Of a stretch of DNA of 64,000 bases, positions 26,256-38,860 are shown piece by piece (position 1 is the stretch's first letter; each line of letters opens with the position of its first letter). This DNA is from Diphasiastrum complanatum. Taxonomy: Eukaryota > Streptophyta > Lycopodiopsida > Lycopodiales > Lycopodiaceae. The stretch covers positions 38,925,106 to 38,989,105 of the forward strand of contig CM055097.1 of assembly GCA_029204225.1 (NCBI GenBank). Reading direction: 5' to 3'. The notes beneath the pieces are model-generated. The model saw only the letters and a program-made list of their open reading frames with translations, was not told where the DNA came from and ran no database searches. The position numbers and the translations under genes were made by a program.

Positions 26256-26589
26256 GTATCCCCCACCAAAACTGGTGGCGGTCCCATGACACCTCACGAG
26301 ATTATTCATTTTGGACTCTAGTTCTGCTCGTGTCGTACCTTGATGAGATGGTACTGCACCGTCTCCATGAATTCTAGGCGCTTCGTATTAAAATCGTACT
26401 TGTGCGGAAAAAAGCACTAATTAGTTCCAACAAGCCAATTGGAAGTTGTCCAGGCTAGAAACCTTGACTCCCAAGAACCTCCCAACATGGCTGCACGATA
26501 GTATAACCTTGCGATTGGCAGCTAGTCTTGGACTTTATCGGACGTCATTGGAAGATTTAATTTGAATGCCAAGGGTGTAGAAAATCATC

Positions 26590-27885
26590 TCATCTCGAAG
26601 CAATGGATGCCAACTTGGACAAATCATTCGCAAAAATGGCCGATTGTCTCACAGATGGATCTGGCGAGTTGCGGTACTCAACACCATAAAATTGGAGAGC
26701 TCTAATAAAATCGACTGAAATTTGCCAATTGAAGGTTTGACAAGCAAGATTTTTCTTGACACAAGCAATAAGTTTCTTATTACTTCCTATAATGACCAAG
26801 TCATCCAAATAGAGCACAACAACAACATTGCCTTCACCCTCCTTGAAGAAATACAAATCGCAATTAGACGTACTCTTTTCAAACGCTTGCCTTGCAAAGT
26901 ACTCGTCAATTCGGCCATACCAAGCCCTTGGTGGTGCCTATTTCAGTCCATACAAAGCTTTTCGAAGCCTATATACTAGATGTTCTTTGCTCGTGATCTA
27001 AAAACTCCTGCAATTGTTCCATGTAGACCTCTTCTTTAAGTTGTCCATTGAGAAAGGCATTCTTGATATCCATGGATGGACGCCCGAGTCAAAATATGAG
27101 GATAATGCCAACATGGTCTTGATAGATGTCATCTTAGTGATAGGTGCAAATGTCTGCCTTTTGCCACCAACCTTGCCTTGTACTTGTCCATAGTTTCCGT
27201 TTCAAATGGACCGTTTGAAATAGATTTTAAAATTAGAGCAAAAAAGAAAAAATTCCTAATATGTGTGTTTGAAAATTTTGGCATATAAAATTTTAATTAG
27301 AACTCAATATGGAATAGTAGAATTATGAATACCTTGTGCATGTGCATTGTGTGATGTATCTCAATGTCTCATTGAGTCCTTCGTCGTTCAAGTGTGTCGA
27401 TTACCAATTGTTTATATTGTCATTGTATAGAGCTATAATCACTATAAAGACACTTAAACAACATCTGGTTTTCCTTTAACATAAGGCTAGCAATAAAAAT
27501 AAGCAAAAAACAAAACCCTAAAAATGTTTTGTCGTTTTCTTCCCGACAGAGCCGATTCTTTCCCGTTTCAAACGCATTTCAAACACATTGTGAAAAGGCT
27601 TTTCGAAAAGGTCCATGAAACATTGGTTCCATTAGCATGGAACTTGGTGTTGTAGGCCCACTTGCAACCTATTGGTTGCTCATCTGCTTTTAGAATTGTG
27701 GTCATAAATGCAAAGTTAGTCACTTGTCTCTCACGAGACCTAAGAGATCTTCTGGCACTTCGTTGCTTTCTCCTTTCTAAGGCAACAATTGCTATTGCTT
27801 CTTCCCAAAAGAAATTCAGAAGGCCTTTTGCCTCGAGCATACTCCTCGCACACCCAATGATAGACTTGGTTTTTCGCTTAGACAT
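26590..27885 (-). pseudogene. Copia integrase end and reverse transcriptase, broken
   Basis: On the minus strand, 27885-27760 reads KTKSIIGCARSMLEAKGLLN (end of the integrase core) and FFWEEAIA. The span 27700-27610 has DEQPIGCKWAYNTKFHANGT. The span 27195-27170 has MDKYKARLVA. The span 26970-26590 has LRKALYGLK, a stop, WYGRIDEYFARQAFEK and the active site VVVVLYLDDLVIIG (YLDD). A roughly 400-bp insertion separates HANGT from MDKYKA. Several stops and shifts remove any function. Confidence 0.85.
27196..27609. mobile_element. MITE-like insertion in copia pol
   Basis: Splits the copia RT frame between the codons for NGT and MDKYK. The ends are imperfect inverted repeats: left GTTTCAAATGGACC (about 27205), right GGTCCATGAAAC (about 27609). 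No coding capacity. Length and ends fit a small non-autonomous DNA transposon; the duplication at the target is not clear. Confidence 0.5.
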
Positions 27886-27899
27886 GCCATTTTACTGAC

Positions 27900-28617
27900 T
27901 TGAAGAGCCTTGAAACCTTTACTCTTCTGTCTTGACCATTCTTCCCCCTTTGAGCTTAAATAGAAGTGAATAGTACAATCCATATGTCAATTGTCATGTT
28001 TAAGATTGTAGTGCCAACTTTTATAGATTTTATATCGTGTTAAACAAATCTTTATTTTAAACACACATGTATGGTAATATCATCCTAAAGTATTACCTGA
28101 TAACCCCCTCTTGGTCTGTATGTCTGTCTGTCTCTCACACATGCATGCCCTCATTTAGATGATAAATCCCATTGCAATTTAATACTCGTATACAAGGAAT
28201 CTTGAATTTTAGCATTATGTTTTTCCTGTTTTTGGGAATGGATTGTATGAATCTTTTTTTTTTTTCTGCTTGGAGCTATCCTATTGTATCAATAAACGTA
28301 CTGTATCAATGAAGTAAATATGTGCTATCAATTCGAGTCATGGGTGGATGTAGCAGGATCAGTAGATTGCTCTAGACTTGGGTTTTAAGAAGATCTAGAA
28401 GTTATGAAGTTTGTGGAAGTTATGAAATTTTATGTGGAGGAAAAGCTTCTGTGCATAGCTTTCAAGATGTAGTGTGAGCTTCCTGACACCACCAGCTCAC
28501 AAGAGTTTCATCCTAGCAGATCCATGTGCTCTTTCTTGCAAGACGGGGGGCTTGATTTCATACTTTTCCTTGAAAGGAGAGCCAGAACCAGCAATCATGA
28601 AGATCTATGTCAAGGAG
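27900..28617. other. Spacer without recognisable genes
   Basis: AT-rich sequence with short T runs. The frames here merge into the following microsatellite and are not credible. Confidence 0.4.
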
Positions 28618-28779
<162 letters not shown>

Positions 28780-29052
28780 GGACTCTGTTTTATACACATT
28801 CTATTATAATTGTTCCACGAGTTTTTGTTGAAATGGGTTTTTTATGTTGTCCCTTTAAGACCAATACCATGAAAATGCCTTAAATCGCTTTGCTAAGTTG
28901 GGTGACCCCCCAAAGAAAGAAAAAGTTTAGTTTAAAAAATTTGGTGGGAAACTTGAATGCCCTGAATGGCTGAGATTAATGCATAGCATGGGGATCCGAT
29001 CTAACGGTGAGCATTCACTTGCACTCGGTGCATCTAAGGGTTCTCTAGCTTC

Positions 29053-29060
29053 TATAAATA
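29053..29060 (+). promoter_or_regulatory. Possible Pol II TATA box
   Basis: TATAAATA within CTTCTATAAATAAGG. A CT-rich stretch like a plant 5' leader follows (29085-29140), then AAGTAAG|GTAAGATC near 29220, a good splice-donor context. No downstream protein could be assigned, so this could start a non-coding transcript. Confidence 0.4.
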
Positions 29061-29141
29061 AGGAGAGTACACTACCCTAACTTTTACTCTTCCTGCTCTC
29101 TCTCCCTTTCTCTTTTGGTCCAGCTTTCTTCTCTCTACTGC

Positions 29142-30960
29142 GACCTCTTTTAGATTGAAGGAAGAGAGACGTGAACATAAATGGAAGAGTAATCGTGAGG
29201 AGAAGCTATACGAAGTAAGGTAAGATCTCTGCTATGACTTTGGTCCACTAATCGCTGGTTCATTACTCCTAAACAAAGGTATGAGTTGTGATTGCTGTAA
29301 ATGGCTCACATACATGATAACTATGGATTGATTTAGAGCAATTGGCTTCCATAACTACTACTGCGATTGGGCGCTGCCTCTGCCTCACACCTGAGCAATC
29401 AATAAGGTATGATACTTGATACCAAGTTAGAAATGTTGCTTCTGGACAGCGATTGTATACATTGTAGAAAAATCGCTGATGATTATATCTTCAAAGCTAT
29501 TTTTGTGAAGTAATGGGCCATTGGCCATCGTTTTTCATGGAGTAATAGATCACACTTCTACGTGTTTTCTGAAGTGCTTCAGATTCTGAAAATATTGATG
29601 GGCGCTTGCTTATTGAGCGGATTTTTGCTTTCTAGAAGGCGGATCAGTATACGATAACTAATAGGAATCATCAATCGTTGCATGCATGTTGTTTGTATGA
29701 TCAGTTCTTCTACTAGAATCGAGTTTAAAACTCTCTACAGTAGGCCGCACTACAAGCAAAGGAGTTGCTTCAGTTGTATGCTAATTTGCTAATGAACATG
29801 AGATAGCTCAGTTATGATAACTGCAACTCATAAGATGATTCTACTTATAATGTAAGGATGCGTTAGGAAGCATGTACAATGATGAATATGGATCTACTAG
29901 AAATTAAGAAATGAACTAATTGACAATGGCTTTACGACACTTGAAGACATGATAGCTTGTTGATAACATGAATCTCATTGACTACATCAAAGTACCTGTT
30001 TTGAAAATAGAATGCATTACCATTAACCCAACACCTTCGGTTTGTTTATCGATTGGAGATGGGTAGCTAACAAGAAATGTCGTCGCCTCGCACTTAGGTA
30101 TGTGTCTTTTTGAGGTAACATAACTATAAATTGTTGTTTCACCCAATGGTTAAAACTTGTACAATACGCAAAATGCAATACGAGTCTTGTACACATGGGA
30201 AGCTCTACGTTATGATACGACTGAATATCTACGTAAAGATAATCCTAAAGTTATATTTTTTGCATTAAAAGTTTGAGCGGTTTATGATGCTAGTAGTAAA
30301 ATGCAAGGATGCATAAAGCATAAAGCGGCTATTTTAGGAGAACTATGTATTTGTGTAGAGTTTGACCTTGGTAGGCTCGTACGTCATGGATTTGCCTGAG
30401 CTATAAGGTGCTTGGACTCCTAACGGTTTCATGGGAAGACCATGGGGCTACTATGGCACGGATCTGTCCTAGTACCTAGCACTGAAACTAGGGTCAAGTC
30501 TCTTTGTATTCTGTGTATTATAAGATGCTTCTTATGCGTATTATGCTAATATGAACTTAATACATTCGGTTTGCCCATATATTGATAAGTTTGGCATTCG
30601 TCCTGATACGGTTCCGTTTTACGACAAAATGTATTGCTATTACTAAAATTCATGACAGGGAAGATTGGACGTATAAAATATATTGCAATCAAGCTGATAA
30701 TGTAGTGAATCTTGTTTCATACATGAATAACAACTGATGCTCAGCTATGACACCTGTCTTCTTCACGTAACTAACTTGTGCAGTTTGTTTTGTGGGATGG
30801 TGGCATGTAGCAGCTTGGTGTCCTAAAACTTGTTTCGCTTTATGGTACTTTGTACCATAAGACTTTATACAGCTTTATTCTTACCTGTTATAAATTGAAG
30901 GGTTCAAAGTGTTTGGTCTTGACTTGTCAAGAGAGACTATGTGAAATCTTGTTATTCTCT
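29142..30960 (+). repeat. 1.8-kb direct duplication, copy 1
   Basis: Matches 31523-33374 in the same orientation with scattered substitutions and small indels. It starts GACCTCTTTTAGAT and ends TCTTGTTATTCTCT. No ORF, no TG...CA ends, and no primer site follows it, so it does not look like an LTR. Confidence 0.85.
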
Positions 30961-31154
30961 TTCTAGCATCTTTGATGCCTCCCCGACTACCCTTTGGCTG
31001 GGGTAGTACCAAACCTTTACCTTTACTTGTATTTTATGGTTAACTAGGTCTATTTATGGTTTAGTCCACATGATGGTTTCATGATGCAGTTGCACTTGGT
31101 TATGGGGAGCTCCTTCCTCCTCCTAGCCCCTTTATATAGACTATTATTTGTTGC

Positions 31155-31550
31155 ATGAGGAAATCTATTACGGTGCACAATCTTATTACGTCTACTGATA
31201 TAGCTACTTGTAATGTTGTTGGCCTTGATGATAAGATCGTCTGCCTTGTTGACTTGATGACGATAAAGATTTATATGGATTTCATTGAAAAGAAGAATAC
31301 CTTAAGCATAGTCGAAAATATCTTTATTGATCTCCCTAACTATGTTGAACGTATTGCTGCTGAAGAAAGTTTTTGTAATTCTCATATTCGAAAGATTTTA
31401 CCTGTTTGGAATAAAAAAATGATGTTTTGACTACTGATACCTCTACCATTACCGAACCTCCTCTTTCACCTCACCCCTTGATCTTCACCAAAGACCTTGA
31501 TGAAGATAGTGCTTCCCAGCTTGGACCTCTTTTGGATGAACAAAGAGAGA
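31155..31550 (+). pseudogene. Unidentified frameshifted ORF between duplicates
   Basis: A 91-codon frame (GLDDKIVCLVDLMTIKIYMD, then VENIFIDLPNYVERIAAEES) stops at 31428-31430 after an A-run. The next frame stays open with TTDTSTITEPPLSPHPLIF and an acidic end, LDEDSASQLGPLLDEQREM, running into the second duplicate. A one-base slip in the A-run would join them into about 130 residues. The composition looks protein-like but I do not recognise it. Confidence 0.35.
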
Positions 31551-33366
31551 TGTGAACATAAACGGAAGAGTAATCGTGAGGGGAAGCTATACGAAGTAAG
31601 GTAAGATCTTTGCTATGACTTTGGTCCACTAATCGTTGGTTCATTACTCATAAACAAAGGTATGAGGATTGCTGTAAATGGCTCAACATACATGATAATT
31701 GTGGATTGATTTAGAGCGATTGGCTTCCATAACTACTAATGCGATTGGGCACTTCCTCTGCCTCACACCTGAGCAATCAATAAGATACTTGATACCAAGT
31801 TAGAAATGTTGCTTTTGGACAATGATTGTATACATTGTAGGAAAATCGCTAATGAGTATATCTTCAAAGCTATTATTGTGAAGTAATGGGCTACTGGCCA
31901 GCATTTTTCATGGAGTAATAAATCACACTTCTACGTGTTTTCTGAAGCGCTTCAGATTCTAAAAATGTTGTATACATGGGCACTTGCCTATTGAGCGGAT
32001 TTCTGCTTTCTAGAAGGCGGATCAGTATACGATAACTGATAGGAATGATCAATCGTTGCATGCATATTGTTTTGTATCATCAGTTCTTCTACTAAAATCG
32101 AGTTTAAAACTCTCTACAGTAGGCCGCACTACAAGCAAAAGAGTTGCTTCAGTTGTATGCTAATCTGCTAATGAACATGAGATAGCTCGGTTATGATAAC
32201 TGCAACTCATAAGATGATTCTACTTATAACGTAAGGATGCGTTTGGAAGCATGTACAATGATGATTATGGATCTATTGGATGTTAAGAAATGAACTAATT
32301 GACAATGGCTTTACGACACTTGAAGACATGATAACTTTTTGATAACATGAATCTCATTGACTACATCAAAGTACTTGTTTTGAAAATAGAATGCATTACC
32401 ATTAACCCAAAACCTTCGGTTTGGAATCATTAGTACGTAGCGGTTTCGCTTTGTCGATTGGAGATGGGTAGCGCACAAGAAATGTCGCCGCCTCGCACTC
32501 AGGTATGTGTCTTCTTGAGGTAACATAACTATAAATTGTTGTTTCACCCAATGGTTAAAACTTGTACAATACGTAGAATGCAATACGAGTATTGTACACA
32601 TGGGAAGCTCTAAGTTATGATACGATTGAATATCTATGTAAAGATAATCTTAAAGTTGTATTTTTTCCATTAAAGTTTGAGCGGTTTATGATGCTAGTAG
32701 TAAAACACAAGGATGTATAAAGCATAAGGCGGCTACTTTAGAAGAACTATGTATTTGTGTAGAGTTTGACTTTGGTAGGCTCGTACGACATGGATTTGCC
32801 CGAGCTATAAGGTGCTTGGACTCCTAACGATTTCATCGGAGGATCATGGGGCTAGTATGGCACATATCTGTCCTAGTACCTAGCACTGAAGCAAGGGTCA
32901 AGTCTCTTTGTATTCAATGTATTATAAGATGCTTCTTATGCATATTATGCTAATGTGAACTTAATACATTCAGTTTGTCCGGATACTGATAAGTTTGGGA
33001 TTCGCCTTGATATGGTTCCGTTTTAGGATAGAATGTATTGCTATTAATAGAATTCATGACATGGAAGATTGGATGTATAATATATATTGCAATCAAGCTG
33101 ATAAGGTAGTGAATCTTGTTTCAGACATGGATAACAACTGATGCTCAGCTCAGCTATGACACACGTCTTCTTCACGTAACTAACTTGTGCTGTTTGTTTT
33201 GTGGGATGGTGGCATGTAGCAGCTGGGTGTCCTAAAACTTGCTTCACTTTATGGTACTCTGTATTGTAAGACTTTATACAGCTTTGTTCTTACCTGTTAT
33301 GCTATAAATTGAAAGGTTCAAAGGGTTTGGTCTTGACTTGTTAAGAGGGACTATGTGAAATCTTGT

Positions 33367-33374
<8 letters not shown>
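31523..33374 (+). repeat. 1.8-kb direct duplication, copy 2
   Basis: Second copy of 29142-30960. It carries an extra roughly 25-bp block near 32430 and runs at its right end directly into the (CT)n tract at 33369, where copy 1 instead has CTCTTTCTAGC. Confidence 0.85.

Positions 33375-33411
<37 letters not shown>
33369..33411. repeat. (CT)n microsatellite, about 42 bp
   Basis: About 21 CT units at the right boundary of the second duplicate. Confidence 0.95.
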
Positions 33412-33414
<3 letters not shown>

Positions 33415-35151
33415 CTGCTCCCACAGCCTCCATCACCGCATCACCACCCTCACTCTGTATTCCTTTTCGCTTTGATGCGCTTATACAATTTTGTTTCATC
33501 CTTATTCCTGTACTAGTTGATCTGCTACTTGGGAAAAAAAATAGACGAGAAATCAGTTGCTGAAAAATTAGCAACGTAACGTGAGGCGAGACAATCCCTG
33601 AAACTTGCATGTGAAAATTCTGTGTCCCCAAAAGCCTTGCAATAAATGTCACTAGCAAAGTTAGTACCGAATCTTGTCTGTAAAAAACTCATAATTTAGG
33701 AAGTTTGTTTGAGTTGGAGCCCTAGACAGAGTTCACTAGCCAGGCTCAGCTGGAAATTTTCAGTGCAATTTACACTATTCTTAGGAGTTTTTCTGATATG
33801 CCAGCAAAGCAAATCATATACAGCCCTGTTTAGGACCGTTTGGATGGTTTAGTAGGCTGGAATTAACATCTATCTAGCAGCGCTTATCGATCAGCTGTAG
33901 GCAGTAAAAGAAATTTTGCAGAACATATCACCAGTTTGCCGAAAATCAAGCTCATACAACTCAACTACAACCTATTTGCAGGCTGAGCATAAAGGTTAAT
34001 TATGAAGAACAAACTTGCATATTAGTTTTTAGAAAGAGGTACGACTGTGATAACCTGAATTGCAACAAATACATTAGGTTATCTTTATCCTGCAGTTCTT
34101 TAGCTGACAAAAGATTTTATTTCGAAATTTTCAAGTTATTGTATTTTGATCTCTTAAATGTCTCTTGTGAGTCTTTATCACTGTGATAGATTTTTATGTG
34201 ATTTTCATTTTGATAGTAGAGTAGTTAAGCTTTGCTAAATTTCTAACCAAGACAAAAGAACAGTACTGATCTTCCTTCATGGAGGCCCTTTAGCTGCTGT
34301 TAGCAGTTTTGGGATATATCAGTCCATCTCTAGCTGATGGCAGCTTGTAGTGCGAATATTTTTATGAATTGTGGCATGTGGATCACGGCAGTAGCTTGTG
34401 ACTTGTGATATACGACCTTAAGAAAAGGCCACTGTTTTGCAAGAAGAAAGCTTAGTCTTGAGAACATCAACATGATAGAGAAAAACCCTTTATTTGTCGT
34501 GTTTTATACTTTTACAAGACACTTTGGAGCACTAACCTTGTATGGTGATCGTTGTTGTGAAGCAGCAAACATAGGTCTATGGCAGAAGTTTCCCGTGAAG
34601 CATATCACTTGGCTCCACACTTTTAAAGATGATCACTTGTACAGGAGGCGCGACTTTTGGAGGTGTTGGTCCTTTTTTTGGAGTTTAAAAATGATTTGAG
34701 TAATCAAATTGTGATTTTTGTTAGTTCATTTTTTGATTAAATCGTTGATTATGGCCATTGCCAAATTTCCAATGTAGTACATGACTAACAAGCAAAAAAA
34801 TTGACAAGAAAATCCATCCACGTTGTGGCACTAGAAAGAACACCCAAGCACAACATTACAGTACATTTAAATAGCTCCAAAGTACATTCCACAATATTTC
34901 TTGAGAAAGTGACTCTAAGCGAGTGGACTTGATCTCCACATGTCAATAACTAAGAATGTATGTAAACAGAAGTTAAATATGAATTAGTGTGACCTAAAAC
35001 CACCCAAATTAGATGGGGAGGGTTGTAGAGGGCAAGCTGAGAAGATCATAGGAGGGTAGATTGAAGATAAGCAGAGTACTCGTATGACAATAAAATAGAT
35101 AATATGCATGAAAACAAGCCAACTTCAATATCTGCAAAAGTACTTACTGTA
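33412..35151. other. Spacer without recognisable genes
   Basis: No domain, LTR or tandem structure detected on either strand up to the motif array at 35152. Confidence 0.4.
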
Positions 35152-35709
35152 AACCTTCGCCAGTTTGCCAGTAGCTACTTTTCCATGTTTTCTAGCTTCA
35201 GTGAAGTCGGCGAAGGTTAATATTGAGAATAGGTGGTCAGGCGAACGTTTCCAGTACTCAGAGAGAAATTTAAGTCCCTTGAACCTTCGCCAACCTTCAT
35301 AAACCTTCGCCAGTATATCATTAATCTTGGTCGAGCTCAAAATAGTCATAAAACATTGTTTTGAAGTATCTGTGAAGTGGGCGAAGGTTAATATTACCTA
35401 TAACTAGTCCAACGAACGTTTCAAGCTCTCAAAAGTGCCAAATTGCCTTCTGAACCTTCGCCAGACTATTTTTCGCCATGATAATCTTCGCCTAATCTTC
35501 ATCAGCCCTCTGATCATCAATCTGTACTTCCCAGCAGCTCGGCGAAGGTTAGTCTCCATCAGAGGGATAGTGGCGAGGGTTCCCACTCCAAATCGGTCCA
35601 AATTGTTTTCAGAACCTTCGCTGAACCATCCTTTGCAACAAGAACCTTCGCCGAGCTTCGTAAAGTGGTAATACACTGTGATAAAACATATATCAGTCAG
35701 GCGAAGGTT
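35152..35709. repeat. Array of a 10-bp motif in both orientations
   Basis: GGCGAAGGTT occurs exactly at 35209, 35380, 35541 and 35700. Its reverse complement AACCTTCGCC occurs exactly at 35152, 35282, 35302, 35453 and 35643. One- or two-base variants lie at 35240, 35411, 35483, 35572 and 35613. Forward copies recur every 159-171 bp. The first two units also share GTGAAGT before and TTAATATT plus CGAACGTTTC after the motif, so this is a diverged tandem repeat of about 160 bp with an inverted pair in each unit. It resembles transposase-binding subterminal repeats, but no transposon ends are evident. Confidence 0.85.
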
Positions 35710-36759
35710 TCTGTTAAGAAAATCCAAAAAAATTATTGAAACGCGCAAAATACCTGTTCGATCTTATACAAGTCATACCGTTTAGTGCTGGGGGCCCACC
35801 CGCCCCGGCACCATCGAGGCCATCTATCACTCACCATTGTTGCCAACTGCGCCGTTACAACATCCATTTTTTTTTTGTGTGTGATCAACTCCATTCAAAT
35901 ATGTGCCACCATACACTCATCTCTCATTTCAAATGTCATCCTGTAAAATTTGTTAGTTATTCGTGTTCCTTTCATCCCTTTCCAATCATCAACCACTGAT
36001 CAGCACCCGTGGGCAATATGGTATTGTTATCAAGTTCAAATCTACTCAACAGACATAAAAAAACATCACATTAATCAAGCACGTATTCCACTTGCAAGAG
36101 TGAAACTACCAAAATCACCATCAATCTCATTATCTTAAAAATGTATCCACAAATAATCCTCATCAAATTAATAATGGATCAGCTTGGATCTGAGCATCAG
36201 GGTTGTCCATCATTAGGTATTGATCTAAACCTACTATTTAAGCCCCTAATCTAGGAATCACACCCACTTGGTGGTTGGATTAGGTGTGTCACATATGCAT
36301 TGTCACCAAAATCTCTCAAAATTAGCCTATAATTTAAGACCTTAGTTTTGGGGCTCAATTTGTCCACCTCTAAGCATGTAAATGGATTTCAATCACCTTT
36401 AAACTAGTACCTACCTATGTACAAGAGTGTATGACATTTGGGCATCCATAATGGTGCCACTTGACCATAAACTACTAGCTAGTTTTTAACTATGTTCACA
36501 AGAGGCGGCTTATTGGAACCTTCTTAGGTTAGGATTGTAATCACTTATGCACCTACAAATAAAACTCATTTGGAAGAGTGAGAGATGGGATGACAAGTGA
36601 TGAGTCTACTAATGTAGATCAATGAGGATTGAAGATTAAGAGGAGCTTGCTAACTTCAAGCGATTGGTGTTCAAATGGTTTTTTTTTTCTCTAAAGCATG
36701 TTGACAGTTAGCTTCTGGAGCAACCCGCTTTGTCACCATTTTTCATAGTGCTTTAACTA
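35710..36759. other. Spacer without recognisable genes
   Basis: AT-rich, no coding domain. It borders the copia RT fragment on the right. Confidence 0.4.
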
Positions 36760-37941
36760 GTTCAGAGGAGAGCATCATATACAATTCTAAATATATCCAT
36801 TAAAGAGATTAGTTTGTGCATCCATTTGATGGATCTCAAGGTTCATTGCAGCAACAATAGCAAGGAGTGTATGAATATTGACCACTAAACTGAATGTCTC
36901 AATGTAGTCAATCCTTGAGGATCTCATAGAACCTTTGGCTACCAATCTTGCTTTTTATTCATAAATGGATCCATCTAGATTGTATTTCATTTTGAAGATC
37001 CAATTGTAGTTAATAAATATTCTCATTTTTGGGGAACCAATGAATGTTCGTGTCTTATTTTTCATGAGAGTTATACTCTTGATTCATGGCCTCTGCTCAA
37101 GTGGAATTTGAGCATAAGCAATGCAACCAAACATTTTGCAACGTGTGACAAAAGATTTACTTTTTGACCAAGCTTCCTTTGAAGTTTGAATGTTCACAGG
37201 TTTGGAGTCTGATATGTTTGGAAGATACCATGGTGTGGATATAGATTTTATCCAAAATGTATTTGGCAATTTCGGATGTAATAACATGGATCTTGCAAAC
37301 TCTATAAGAGTTTTGTTCTTCTTCTCAATAACGATATTTTGTTGAGGACTATAATTGGTCATGAGTTCTCTTTGAATCATGTTGACTAAAAAATTCAACC
37401 ATCCTTGTGGAAATGAATTATTTTCTTCCATTCGTATGAAGTGCCTTGATCTTTTGACTTGTCTAAGTTTCAGCAACTTGTTTGATTTGCTTGAAACGAT
37501 TGAATGCTTTTGATTTAGCTTTAAAAAATATGACAGTCATTTCTCTTGAATAGTCAACAATATTAATAAAGAATCTAGCTCTCCTAAGAGAGGTGGTTTG
37601 CATGAGATGACATATCACATTGAATAAGTTTAAGAAGTGAAGTTTCTTTGTGATCTTTATTATATGAAAAATTGACTTCTTAATTTTTACTCAAAACACA
37701 TGACTTACAAATTTGAGTAGACTCCTTAGCCATTTACTAATATATACTCATACATACATTTAAGGCTTCTCATATTGAGATGGCCTATCTTTTGATGCCT
37801 TAGTAAATTCTTGACTATAGATGATTGAGTAAACATGACTTTAGGTTTAATGAGATAATTGTTACATAGCCTTACATAAGTATCAATTTCTAAATATTTT
37901 TTTGCAAGAATTGTTTTCTTATATTCTCTAGAGTCCAACAC
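36760..37941 (-). pseudogene. Copia pol remnant: pre-integrase, integrase, RT start
   Basis: Minus strand from the right: 37941-37726 has KNLLRHQKIGHLNMRSLKCM (GAG-pre-integrase, usual LWHRRLGH form). The span 37476-37084 has YSPQQNIVIEKKNKTLIEFA, SMLLHPKLPNTFW and KMFGCIAYAQIP (end of the integrase core). The span 37020-36860 has NYNWIFKMKYNLDGSIYE, a stop, KARLVAKG and MNLEIHQMDAQTNLFNG (RT N-terminus). The first part of the integrase core is degraded. No RT active site remains. Confidence 0.8.
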
Positions 37942-38466
37942 TTGTTGATATCAAATCAAATTGTGTGCTTTAAGTCAACAATCCTACTCATTGACAATAA
38001 ATTTTTGGTGTAGTTCATTGACCTTCAATTTGTGAGCGCTAGAGTGTCCAAAGTAGATGGACTGGCTGGATTTGATATAGTGAAGTTTTTAAACCAATCC
38101 TTTTTTAATATCATATGTGTAGTAATTTTCTCTCGGGTAGAGAGAGAAGGAAATACACACAAAACTTGATTGCTCTCAAATTGACTCAAAAAACTCACTT
38201 AGTATTATCATGTGAATGAAAGTACATATAAAACTCGTGGAGATCCATGCTTCAATCCTATTGGGCCTCTCAATCATAACCTCTTTAATCCTATTGGATG
38301 TGTGATGCAACATCTCTCTCTTATGATTGGACCCTTTGATTTTTGCCACCACATAGGGTGCATCACTCATCAAACCTAAACTTGACATGTGTAAGCAGCC
38401 TAACTAGCTCGTCCTTGGACTAATCGACTAGAAACAAGTGTACTTGACTTTTTACCAATAAATGCC

Positions 38467-38860
38467 AAATTGGCCCTATCCACTTATGACACCTAGGAGC
38501 TTGACAAACAAACTTCTAAGTAGATATTTAATCTAAAAAAGCATGGACTTTGGAATCATTCCAAAATTGGATCTATGTTTGATGAAAGAACTCTTGAGTC
38601 TTGGTGAGTAGATCGACAATGCATGATGATGAATCGATATGCTCCAAATGGATCTCTCCTCCAATAAGCTTTTCTATGTTGCTTGTTGGATGGAGGATCC
38701 ACAAGCTCCCAAGTGTTGTTGGTGATCAATGCATCATATTCTTGCTTCATGGCCTCATACCACTCCTTGGTATTGAGTGCATCTTCAACATCCTTTGGCT
38801 CTTCATGTGAGAAATTGGCCCTATCCACTTATGACACCTAGGAGCTTGACAAACAAACTT
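38467..38860 (-). pseudogene. Second copia RT fragment inside a 49-bp direct repeat
   Basis: 38828-38556 encodes PKDVEDALNTKEWYEAMKQE and YDALITNNTWELVDPPSNKQ, the RT N-terminus of a different copia copy, since it lies upstream of the pre-integrase part of the neighbour. Identical 49-bp sequences lie at 38467-38515 and 38812-38860. Confidence 0.8.

Noticed and set aside
29142-33374. LTR retroelement with 1.8-kb LTRs
   Set aside because: The duplicated segments lack TG...CA ends, a primer site and a polypurine tract, and one copy ends in a microsatellite.
35152-35709. CRISPR-like array
   Set aside because: The repeats are only 10 bp, occur in both orientations with variable spacing, and the genome is a plant's.
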